Shown here: positions 44,768 to 52,035 of the stretch, piece after piece
Position numbering within the stretch: the first letter of the stretch is position 1
How the letters are laid out: each line of letters opens with the position of its first letter
Source of the DNA: Clostridia bacterium
GTDB taxonomy: Bacteria > Bacillota > Clostridia > Monoglobales > Monoglobaceae
Reading direction: 5' to 3'
Assembly (NCBI GenBank): GCA_017397725.1
Contig: JAFQIA010000017.1
Location: 1-64,000, forward strand
DNA length: 64,000 bases
Translations under genes and position numbers: made by a program
Notes under the pieces: model-generated
What the model was told of the DNA's origin: nothing
What the model saw: the letters and a program-made list of their open reading frames with translations, nothing else
The model's database searches: none

Positions 44768-46072
44768 TCACTCCTTTTTTTCTGTTTCCATGGGCGAAAT
44801 CACCGAAAGCACACAGTTGTCCACATCAAAATGCTCTCTCAGCCGCTCCATCACATCTTCATCGGTTACTTGATTTAAGCTCTCACTGATGGCAAGAGGC
44901 TCATACCCTGCAAAAATCTGGCGGATAAACGCGTTCCCCATCTGCTCTACACTGTTAAAGGCACGAATGCCCCGTGACAGCCAGATCTTTCTTGCCCTGT
45001 CCAGATCCTCCTTGGGGATGCCGGTTTCCATCAAACCTTTCAGGTGTTCCCTGATTCTTTGATACACAGCCTCGGGGTCCTTGGACTCGCCCCCAATCAA
45101 AGTGAATCCGTAACCCTTGGAAATATCCGCCTCCGAATCAAAGGAGGTATCCACCAAGCCTTCCTCATAAAGCTCTTCATACAAATCCGAGCATCTGCCA
45201 AACACCGCATCCAGAATCAAATCGGTGGCAATTTCCTTTTTCCGCATGGCATCCACATCCAGCCCCATCTTGTTATCCTTAAACCCAATCCGGAACAAGG
45301 GCTGTGATACCATCAGCTTTTGCTCGATTCTTTCCTGTACCCGATGGGTGGGCTCGACCACCTCTTCCCGAGGGATTTGCCCTAAGTTCCGCTTGGCATC
45401 CACATGCTCATCCACATATTCCATTGCTTTTTGGATGTCCACATCCCCCACCAGAACCAATACCATATTGGCAGGATTGTAAAAGGTGTGATAACACCGA
45501 TACAGCAGCTCAGGGGTAATCTTGGCAATACTCTCTACCGTTCCGGCAATGTCCAGTTTCACCGGATTGTTATGAAAAAGTGCCAAAAGGGTATTAAAGA
45601 ACACCCGCCATTCGGGGTCATCCTCGTACATCTTGATTTCCTGTCCGATGATACCCTGCTCCTTTGCCACATTCTCCTGGGTGAAATGCGGATGGTTCAC
45701 AAAATCCAACAGAATATCCAAGTTCTCATAGAACTTGTCGGTACAGGAGAACAAATATGCGGTCATATCAAAACTGGTAAAGGCATTGCTGCTTGCACCG
45801 GTCAAAGCAAACCGCTGAAAGGCATCAGAGCCGTCCTCTTCTTCAAACATTTTATGCTCCAGATAATGGGCAATGCCGTCGGGAACATGGGTCATCGTAT
45901 CCTCGCCCGGAATTTGAAACGCCGAGTCTATGGAGCCATACTCGGTTCCATAGATGGCATAATATTTCTGGAATCCCTTTTTGGGAAACACATAAACCCG
46001 AAGTCCGCTTGGGTGGACGGCATAGTGCATTTCTTCTTTTAATTGTTCGTTGTAACAACGCTTGATTTCCAT
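44768..46072 (-). CDS. M16-family zinc peptidase, YfmH-like (HxxEH present)
   Basis: This 434-aa inverzincin-type peptidase carries HYLEHKMF (HxxEH zinc motif, about residue 70) and a downstream glutamate in EQGIIGQEIKMYEDDP. In Bacillus a YmfF/YmfH-type pair of M16 proteins has one active and one inactive partner; this is the active-type subunit. Its ATG follows the stop codon of the inactive-type partner directly. Recent annotation links such pairs to EF-P 5-aminopentanol modification; that is not testable here. Confidence 0.88.
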   Translation of the reverse strand: MEIKRCYNEQLKEEMHYAVHPSGLRVYVFPKKGFQKYYAIYGTEYGSIDSAFQIPGEDTMTHVPDGIAHYLEHKMFEEEDGSDAFQRFALTGASSNAFTSFDMTAYLFSCTDKFYENLDILLDFVNHPHFTQENVAKEQGIIGQEIKMYEDDPEWRVFFNTLLALFHNNPVKLDIAGTVESIAKITPELLYRCYHTFYNPANMVLVLVGDVDIQKAMEYVDEHVDAKRNLGQIPREEVVEPTHRVQERIEQKLMVSQPLFRIGFKDNKMGLDVDAMRKKEIATDLILDAVFGRCSDLYEELYEEGLVDTSFDSEADISKGYGFTLIGGESKDPEAVYQRIREHLKGLMETGIPKEDLDRARKIWLSRGIRAFNSVEQMGNAFIRQIFAGYEPLAISESLNQVTDEDVMERLREHFDVDNCVLSVISPMETEKKE

Positions 46073-47335
46073 CTATGCCTCCACTCCTTTCAAAAAGTAT
46101 ACGGTGTCGAGCTGCACCTTTTGCATCACTGCCTGAATCTGGGGAATCCCGATGGGTTCCAGACAGCGAATCAGTTCTTCGGGGCTCTGGTTCTGTCCCA
46201 GAATCGCCTGACTGAGGTAATAGTCCTCCAAGGCACGCACGCTGTCATACATTGCGGTGAGCCCGTTGGTCAGATACTTCTTTGCGGCTGCAAGCTCACT
46301 TTCTTCCACCTCGCCCGCCTGCATCTTGGCAAGCTGCAGTTGAATCTCGTCATACGCCTTTTGGAAATTTTGGGTTTCAATGCCGGAGCTGATCACCATC
46401 ACGCTCTTCATCCGGTCGGTGCGGCTTGCCGCATAATAGGCAAGGCTCAACTTCTCCCGCACATTCATAAACAGCTTGGAGAAAGGACTGCCCCCAAACA
46501 AGCAGTTGCCCAAAAGCAAGGCGTAATATTCCTCGCCCGCAGGCTCCACTCCACACTTTAAGCCGATGGAAAGCTTGCTCTGGGATGCAGGAATCTCTTC
46601 GGTGATATACTGAATCTCTTCTCTGTCCGCCGTTGCAGTTTGGGTGGCAATGTATCCTCCATCCCGAGGCAAAAGTTCTGCCTCAAGTCCTTTGGTGATG
46701 ACATCCAGAGTTTCGGCATCCGCCATCCCGCTGACAAAAATATCCACCTTTGCCTCTTTCAGCACCTTTTGATAAAAGGCATAAAGGCTTTGGGGAGTGA
46801 TGGCATCCAAATCCTCCACATACCCCGCCTCGAACATGCCATAGCCGTCCTTGCCAAACATTGCCTCCCGACACTTCACATCGGCATACTCTTTTTTGTC
46901 ATTGATTAAGCTTAAGATGGCATTTTTCAGGTTGGTTTTTTCACTCTCCACATATTCGGGTGAGAAACCCCCGTCCTGAATCAAAGGACAGAACACCAGT
47001 TCCCGCAAAAAGGCAACCACCTGTTCGGTCAGGTTCTCCCCAATGTAGGCATCGGCAATATAATCCATATGGAAATAAAGCACTTCGCCATCGCCCTTTT
47101 GGCGAACGCCTGCACTGCAGGACGCACTGTAAAGGTCAGCAAGCCGCCGTGCCAGCTGCTTGTATTCGGGGTTCTTCTCAGTACCCCGTTTGAGTACCGC
47201 CGGCAAAAGTGCCGCCATAGTCACGGTTTCCCGCTTCAGCGGAATATGAAAAAAGATACTCAGGGCATTGGTCTTGAACTTGTTGCTGGGAATCACCCGC
47301 AGGTCCACGCCCTTACAAATCTGTTTGCTCTGCAT
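46073..47335 (-). CDS. M16-family peptidase-like protein, YfmF-like (no HxxEH)
   Basis: This 420-aa paralogue of the next gene lacks the zinc motif: the corresponding segment reads ALLPAVLKRGTEKNPEY. It is therefore probably a non-catalytic partner of the active M16 protein. The C-terminal M16C-like region (LLGNCLFGGSPFSKLFMNVREK) is well preserved. ATG at 47335 follows AAAGGAG; the longer reading to 47425 runs through the promoter. First gene of M16-M16-lgt. Confidence 0.87.
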   Translation of the reverse strand: MQSKQICKGVDLRVIPSNKFKTNALSIFFHIPLKRETVTMAALLPAVLKRGTEKNPEYKQLARRLADLYSASCSAGVRQKGDGEVLYFHMDYIADAYIGENLTEQVVAFLRELVFCPLIQDGGFSPEYVESEKTNLKNAILSLINDKKEYADVKCREAMFGKDGYGMFEAGYVEDLDAITPQSLYAFYQKVLKEAKVDIFVSGMADAETLDVITKGLEAELLPRDGGYIATQTATADREEIQYITEEIPASQSKLSIGLKCGVEPAGEEYYALLLGNCLFGGSPFSKLFMNVREKLSLAYYAASRTDRMKSVMVISSGIETQNFQKAYDEIQLQLAKMQAGEVEESELAAAKKYLTNGLTAMYDSVRALEDYYLSQAILGQNQSPEELIRCLEPIGIPQIQAVMQKVQLDTVYFLKGVEA

Positions 47336-47363
47336 AAGGTCCAACTCCTTTCCTACTATTTTT

Positions 47364-47393
47364 AGTATACCATATTTCCCCAGAAGAATGCAA
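47364..47393 (-). promoter_or_regulatory. Sigma-A promoter of the M16-M16-lgt operon
   Basis: On the minus strand TTGCAT (47393-47388) and TATACT (47369-47364) are separated by 18 bp, directly downstream of the thiD stop. Confidence 0.65.
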
Positions 47394-47402
47394 CCTTTTC
47401 GG

Positions 47403-48173
47403 TCAACAATGCTTGAGCGGCCCATTCCCTCTGCCCAGATTCAGATTTGCCCCAAGCGCACCCAACAGATACGCTTTGGCGCTTTGCACGCTCTCATACA
47501 GACTTTTCCCTTCTGCCAAACCACAGGCGATGGCAGAAGAAAGGGTACATCCTGTACCATGGGTATTGGGGTTGTTCACCCGCTTGGCACAGAGCCAAAT
47601 CCCCTCCCCATTGGTCCAAAGCAGGTCATCGGCACCACTTTTCAGGTGTCCCCCTTTGATGAGTACATGGCATCCATATTGTTGTTCCATGTTCTCGGCT
47701 GCTGCAATCATTTCTTCTTTGTTATGAATGGCAATACCCGACAAAACCTCCGCCTCCGGAATATTGGGGGTCACAAGGGTCGCCAAGGGAAATAGTTTTT
47801 CGGTCAATGCAGCAATGGCCTCGGTCTGAATCAGCTTAGACCCGCTGGTTGCCACCATCACGGGGTCCAACACGATATTTTTTATCCCGTAGTTCTCCAG
47901 TTTCTCCGCAATCACCTGAACCAGTTCGGCAGATGCCACCATCCCGATTTTGACCGCGTGGGGCGGAATGTCTGTAAAGATGGCATCCAGTTGTGCCGCC
48001 AGAAATTCCGGCGTCACCTCCTGAATGGCAAACACCCCTGTGGTGTTCTGCGCCGTCAGCGCAGTAATGGCACTCATTCCATAAACTTTATGGGCGGTCA
48101 TGGTTTTTAGGTCCGCCTGAATCCCCGCTCCGCCGGAACAATCCGAGCCGGCAATGGTCAACACACATCTCAT
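47403..48173 (-). CDS. thiD: Hydroxymethylpyrimidine (phosphate) kinase ThiD
   Basis: ThiD phosphorylates HMP and HMP-P to HMP-PP for thiamine synthesis. The product is 256 aa of the ribokinase fold. TIAGSDCSGGAGIQADLK, MVATSGSKL and the anion-hole NTHGTGCTLSSAIA are present. ATG at 48173 overlaps the thiE stop (ATGA) and follows AAAGGGG. Last gene of the thiamine cluster. Confidence 0.95.
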   Translation of the reverse strand: MRCVLTIAGSDCSGGAGIQADLKTMTAHKVYGMSAITALTAQNTTGVFAIQEVTPEFLAAQLDAIFTDIPPHAVKIGMVASAELVQVIAEKLENYGIKNIVLDPVMVATSGSKLIQTEAIAALTEKLFPLATLVTPNIPEAEVLSGIAIHNKEEMIAAAENMEQQYGCHVLIKGGHLKSGADDLLWTNGEGIWLCAKRVNNPNTHGTGCTLSSAIACGLAEGKSLYESVQSAKAYLLGALGANLNLGRGNGPLKHC

Positions 48174-48811
48174 TGTTTTTCCCCTTTCCGGAGCGATTCT
48201 ATCCGCTCCCTTAGCAGTTCTGCCTCCCTTTTGGGGTCTTCCGCTTTCATAATGGCAGAAACCACACAGATTCCGGCAATACCGCAACCTCTCAACACTT
48301 CCATGTTTTCCTTATTGAGTCCCCCGATGGCATTGACCGGTATGGGCAGCTCACGGCAAATCTCCTTTAAGGTTTGGATGGAGGTCAAGGTTGTCTGCAC
48401 CTTGGTGGTGGTCGGGTAGATGGCACCTACCCCCAAATAATCCGCACCTTGTTCATATGCCTCCTGTGCTTGGGCTACCGTCTTTGCGGTTGCTCCAATC
48501 AGCTTGTCCTTACCAAGCAATTTCCTCGCCATGGCAATGGGCAGGTCCGTCTGCCCCAGATGTACCCCATCGGCATCCATCGCCAACGCAATGTCCACCC
48601 GATCATCAATCAAAAGAGGTACCCCATACCGCCTTGCAAGCGCGTGCACCTTTTGGGCAAGCGTTAGGTATTCTCTGGTAGTTCGCTGCTTTTCCCGCAA
48701 TTGCAACAGAGTCACGCCCCCCTCAAGCGCCGCCTCTACCCTTTGCAAAAAATCCGTTTCTTCCATAAGACTGCTGTCAGTCACCAAATAAAGACTGCTA
48801 TTAAACTTCAA
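48170..48811 (-). CDS. thiE: Thiamine-phosphate synthase ThiE
   Basis: ThiE joins HMP-PP and hydroxyethylthiazole phosphate to give thiamine phosphate. The 213-aa TIM barrel has TLLQLREKQRTTREY, DGVHLGQTDLP, GVGAIYPTTTK and the phosphate-binding AIGGLNKEN. The start is TTG at 48811, 9 nt after GGAGG, with no ATG or GTG alternative near it. It overlaps thiD by 4 bp. Confidence 0.95.
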   Translation of the reverse strand: MKFNSSLYLVTDSSLMEETDFLQRVEAALEGGVTLLQLREKQRTTREYLTLAQKVHALARRYGVPLLIDDRVDIALAMDADGVHLGQTDLPIAMARKLLGKDKLIGATAKTVAQAQEAYEQGADYLGVGAIYPTTTKVQTTLTSIQTLKEICRELPIPVNAIGGLNKENMEVLRGCGIAGICVVSAIMKAEDPKREAELLRERIESLRKGEKQ

Positions 48812-48812
48812 T

Positions 48813-49607
48813 CTATCTCTCCTCCATTCTCAATTTTTCTGTAAGAACTTCTCCCGAAATGGCAGAAATCCCGTCCATCAATCCGGTCAAAAAGCTCCCG
48901 CTTCCCGACTTTTGCGCCGCAAGCTCTCCGCTGATACCCAGTATGGCACAGGCGGTGGTTGCCGCCTCTATGGGGGTGGCGATACTTAAATAACTTGTCG
49001 CAAGCATCCCCAACACACATCCGGTTCCGGTTACCGATGCAAGGCGTGGTGTGCCATTTTTCACCCGAATCACTCGCACACCATCGGTAATCAAATCCAC
49101 CCTACCGCTGGCAAGCAATACCGTCCGTTGCTTTTGCGCAAAACCTTTCATCAAGGGAAGCAGCTCTGCCTCGGCGATGGTGCTTTCTGCATCCACACCG
49201 GCAGAACGATATTCCTCCCGCATCAGCGCCATTATCTCAGAATAATTTCCTTTTAAGATGTCAGGCGCTGCAAGCTTGATCAATCTTTTTGCAAAAGCTC
49301 TGCGCAAGGAGGAGCAGGCAATGCCTACCAAGTCCAGAACCACCGGAATCCCTTGTTTTTTCGCAACCCTTGCAGCTCTCTTCATCGCCTTGGCTCTGGT
49401 TTGGGTGATGCTCCCCAAATTCAAAAGCAACGCCTTGGCAGAGGAGGTAATCTCCGCCATTTCTTTGGGATGCTCTGCCATCATCGGTCTTGCCCCCACT
49501 GCCAAACAGGCATTGGCACATTGGTTCACTGAAATCGGATTGGTAATCCCATGAATCAACGGATTCTCGTCATACACCCTCTTGCGAATCTCCTGTATCT
49601 CCATCAT
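48813..49607 (-). CDS. thiM: Hydroxyethylthiazole kinase ThiM
   Basis: ThiM phosphorylates salvaged hydroxyethylthiazole. The 264-aa protein shows HGITNPISVNQCAN at the N-terminus, the GNYSEI segment and catalytic cysteine motif VTGTGCVLG. Its ATG overlaps the thiW stop. Together with ThiD and ThiE it allows thiamine to be built from imported precursors. Confidence 0.95.
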   Translation of the reverse strand: MMEIQEIRKRVYDENPLIHGITNPISVNQCANACLAVGARPMMAEHPKEMAEITSSAKALLLNLGSITQTRAKAMKRAARVAKKQGIPVVLDLVGIACSSLRRAFAKRLIKLAAPDILKGNYSEIMALMREEYRSAGVDAESTIAEAELLPLMKGFAQKQRTVLLASGRVDLITDGVRVIRVKNGTPRLASVTGTGCVLGMLATSYLSIATPIEAATTACAILGISGELAAQKSGSGSFLTGLMDGISAISGEVLTEKLRMEER

Positions 49608-50122
49608 TTTTCCGCTCCTTTTAATTGCTCCTGCATCTTTTTCAACATTCCCGTCATCTGCAATCGTTTCAGGAATACAAAGGCAATGCTACCGCCAATC
49701 AGCGTTCCGCCGATAAAGGAGGGAACATAGAACAACCAACTCAGTCCCTCTTTTCCCCACAAAAAGGTCATCACCGGATAGGAAAGCATCGCTCCGATGA
49801 TACCGGTGCCGATGATTTCTCCCAGCACCGCCATCAGCAAGCTCCCTTTCGACCCCCGATAAAAAACCCCCGAAAGCACCGCACCAAAGACCGCTCCGGT
49901 CAGGGCAAGGGGTGGAATCCCCATGGTTGTCATCCGGATAACCCCGATAAGCACAGCGCAAAGCAAAGAATACCACGGTCCCAACAGCACCGCACAGATA
50001 ATATTGATAAAATGTGCCATGGGACACATTCCCTCTACCCGAAGCAAGGGAGAAATCACAACCCCCAACGCCACCAGCATAGCAAGTACCACCAATCGTA
50101 AAAGTCCTGTTTTGTTTTTCAT
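49604..50122 (-). CDS. thiW: ThiW, thiazole-type ECF S component
   Basis: This 172-aa membrane protein with about five hydrophobic segments is the ThiW family of ECF S components, thought to import the thiazole precursor used by ThiM. RVEGMCPMAHFINIICAVLLGPW is the diagnostic part. GAGG lies 8 nt before the ATG. It is separated from cytX by a structured 182-bp leader. Confidence 0.9.
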   Translation of the reverse strand: MKNKTGLLRLVVLAMLVALGVVISPLLRVEGMCPMAHFINIICAVLLGPWYSLLCAVLIGVIRMTTMGIPPLALTGAVFGAVLSGVFYRGSKGSLLMAVLGEIIGTGIIGAMLSYPVMTFLWGKEGLSWLFYVPSFIGGTLIGGSIAFVFLKRLQMTGMLKKMQEQLKGAEK

Positions 50123-50304
50123 TTTCGATTCCTCGTTTCGTAAAAAGATTACGAAAGAAATTCTTCCGCACGGTCGAGGCTCCCTTGCCTCCTCTCACCC
50201 CGAAACACGGGTTCCCATCGCAAGTTTATAAAGAACAAGTATTCGGTACAGCCTGTGGCGCTCCCCACCTGCTTCCCTTTGGAATACTTTGATAGAAAAG
50301 ATGG
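50123..50304 (-). other. Structured leader between cytX and thiW, class unknown
   Basis: On the minus strand three stems can be drawn: AAGTATTC with GAATACTT (about 50291-50284 and 50246-50239) around a GC-rich core; GAGGC/GCCTC within the next 60 nt; and TTTCGTAA/TTACGAAA just before the thiW ribosome binding site. It lacks the TPP-box core seen at 51573-51660. It may be a regulatory or processing element, but I cannot assign it to a riboswitch class. Confidence 0.4.
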
Positions 50305-51462
50305 TTATTTGCAGACCTTACGCGCCAACACACAAAGAATGCCGGTCACCACCATCACCGGAAGGGTATACCCCACCGGCGTGTCTGCATACATAGACAA
50401 GCGATACAGAACGAATCCAATGAGCCAGACAAAGAAGTTGACTTTGTCTATTTTTTTCTCCGTGCTGTCCCGCCTCAAAATCAAATCATCGGTTACCAGA
50501 ATGGCAATCATCGGCGCAAAGACCGAGCCAATCAGATAAAGAAAGCCTTCCAGTTCCGTAACGAGTGTAAAAATTGCAAGCATTGTACCCAACATACATA
50601 CTGCAAGCGCTGCCGGCTTTTCCCGCAGTTTTGCCCAGATGCTTTCGCTGCTGACCCCGGCAGAATATACATCCAAAAAGGTGGTGGTCACCGTGGAGAA
50701 AATCACAATTAAAAGTGCCGGTATCCCCAATCCTGCTTTGAGCATAATCTGTGCCACATCGCTTTCTCCGGTGAACAAGGCTGCCCCCATACCAATCACA
50801 TACATCCATACGCTGACCAGGAAATATGTAACGCTGCTTGCTATGGTTGCAACAAAAGGTTTTTTTGCAGTTCGGGTATAGTCCGCAATCAAGGGTAACC
50901 AAGACAAGGGCATCGCCACCGACAACTCCACTGCCGCGCCAAACGTTATCGTTCCTTGGTTCACCGCTGTTGCTCCGCCCCGGAATACCACCACGCTGAG
51001 CACGCAGGTCAAAAGGAATAGTCCGCCCATGGCAACAAAGTTCACCTTTTCGAGGTTTTTGATGTCAATGAGAACCCAGATGGCAATCAAAGCTCCAATC
51101 ATCAGGCTCCAAACCCACTGCCCTCCCAGATTGACAATCGCCTGGGCAGCGGTCGCTCCGCTGACAATCATCACACCGGTCCAGCCAATGAGCTGCAGTA
51201 CATTCAGTCCCGCAAAAAATTTGCTGCCCGTCTTTCCAAAGGAGATGCTGACAGTTTCCATGGCACTTTTTCCGGTTCTTGCACCAATCCAACCGGCAAA
51301 AAACAGCAGTACACAGCCAATCAGATGCCCCAGCAAAATAGCTGCAAAGCCTTTCGCAAAGCCAAGAGGTGCAATCAAGGTTCCGGTTAGAATTTCCGCA
51401 AGGGACACCCCCGCGCCGAACCAAATCATTGCGTTAGAAATGGTTGATGTTTTGTTTTTCAT
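50305..51462 (-). CDS. cytX: CytX, hydroxymethylpyrimidine transporter (NCS1-like)
   Basis: This 385-aa transporter with about ten to twelve hydrophobic segments belongs to the nucleobase:cation symporter group. CytX imports HMP for ThiD. Segments such as WFGAGVSLAEILTGT and PLSWLPLIADYTR resemble CytX. Its mRNA leader carries a TPP riboswitch and its terminator, so high thiamine pyrophosphate should turn it off. Confidence 0.9.
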   Translation of the reverse strand: MKNKTSTISNAMIWFGAGVSLAEILTGTLIAPLGFAKGFAAILLGHLIGCVLLFFAGWIGARTGKSAMETVSISFGKTGSKFFAGLNVLQLIGWTGVMIVSGATAAQAIVNLGGQWVWSLMIGALIAIWVLIDIKNLEKVNFVAMGGLFLLTCVLSVVVFRGGATAVNQGTITFGAAVELSVAMPLSWLPLIADYTRTAKKPFVATIASSVTYFLVSVWMYVIGMGAALFTGESDVAQIMLKAGLGIPALLIVIFSTVTTTFLDVYSAGVSSESIWAKLREKPAALAVCMLGTMLAIFTLVTELEGFLYLIGSVFAPMIAILVTDDLILRRDSTEKKIDKVNFFVWLIGFVLYRLSMYADTPVGYTLPVMVVTGILCVLARKVCK

Positions 51463-51484
51463 TTTTCCTCATCCTTTCTTTTTG

Positions 51485-51509
51485 AACACAGAGAACCGTC
51501 CCCTGTGCT
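51485..51509. repeat. Dispersed 25-bp REP-like repeat, copy E
   Basis: AACACAGAGAACCGTCCCCTGTGCT differs from consensus at one position. It lies in the cytX leader between the riboswitch terminator and the cytX ribosome binding site. Confidence 0.8.
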
Positions 51510-51521
51510 GTTGATGTATAT

Positions 51522-51660
51522 AAAAAAGCGAAGTCACCTGATTGGTAACTTCGCTTTACAACGAATTTGCTTGCGCTCCCTACGTTGGCATTATCCAAAT
51601 CAGGTTAAGGGTCGAAGTTGGATGACTTCCTCTCAGCCTGCTCACACAAGCTCCCCTGTC
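51522..51660 (-). promoter_or_regulatory. TPP riboswitch (THI box) with intrinsic terminator, controlling cytX
   Basis: On the minus strand the aptamer (about 51660-51573) has GGGGAGC, the pyrimidine-sensing GCTGAGAGG, CCTTAACCTGATTTGGATAA and GCCAACGTAGGGAGC elements of the THI box. The expression platform follows: a 13-bp stem AAGCGAAGTTACC/GGTGACTTCGCTT (51556-51526, one G-U pair) and six T. TPP binding is expected to favour termination and so reduce cytX (and thi) expression. Confidence 0.95.
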
Positions 51661-51681
51661 AATATTCAGTTTTTGTTTGGC

Positions 51682-52023
51682 TTAGCCCGGAGGCCAGCCG
51701 AGGTTTCTGCCTGCCAGCAGGTGGAAGTGAATATGTCCCACCGTCTGACCGCCGTCCTCACCGCAGTTGTTCACGATACGATAGCCCTTTTCCGCAAAGC
51801 CCTGCTCCTTGGCAAGCTTTGCCGCAACCGCATAGATATGTCCAACCACGCCCGCATTCTCCTCGGTCAGCGCGTTGGCTGACGGGATATGGGTTTTGGG
51901 AATCAGGATGATATGCACCGGGGCCTGCGGCTCAATGTCCAAAAAGGCATACACCTGTTCGTCTTCATAAACCTTGGTGGAGGGAATCTCCCCTGCCGCA
52001 ATTTTACAGAATAAGCAATCCAT
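51682..52023 (-). CDS. HIT-family nucleotide hydrolase (HinT-like)
   Basis: This 113-aa protein belongs to the histidine-triad superfamily, which cleaves AMP-lysine-type phosphoramidates. N-terminal CLFCKI, FLDIEPQAPVHIILIPK and the triad GHIHFHLLAG are all present. GGAGG precedes the ATG. It follows alaS by 12 bp and is probably co-transcribed with it. Confidence 0.94.
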   Translation of the reverse strand: MDCLFCKIAAGEIPSTKVYEDEQVYAFLDIEPQAPVHIILIPKTHIPSANALTEENAGVVGHIYAVAAKLAKEQGFAEKGYRIVNNCGEDGGQTVGHIHFHLLAGRNLGWPPG

Positions 52024-52035
52024 GCGTCTTCCTCC

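Noticed and set aside
50123..50304. Cobalamin riboswitch ahead of thiW
   Set aside because: GGGAAGCAGGTG superficially resembles part of a B12 riboswitch, but the rest of the core and a B12 box are not recognisable, and the gene context is thiamine. Kept only as an unassigned leader.
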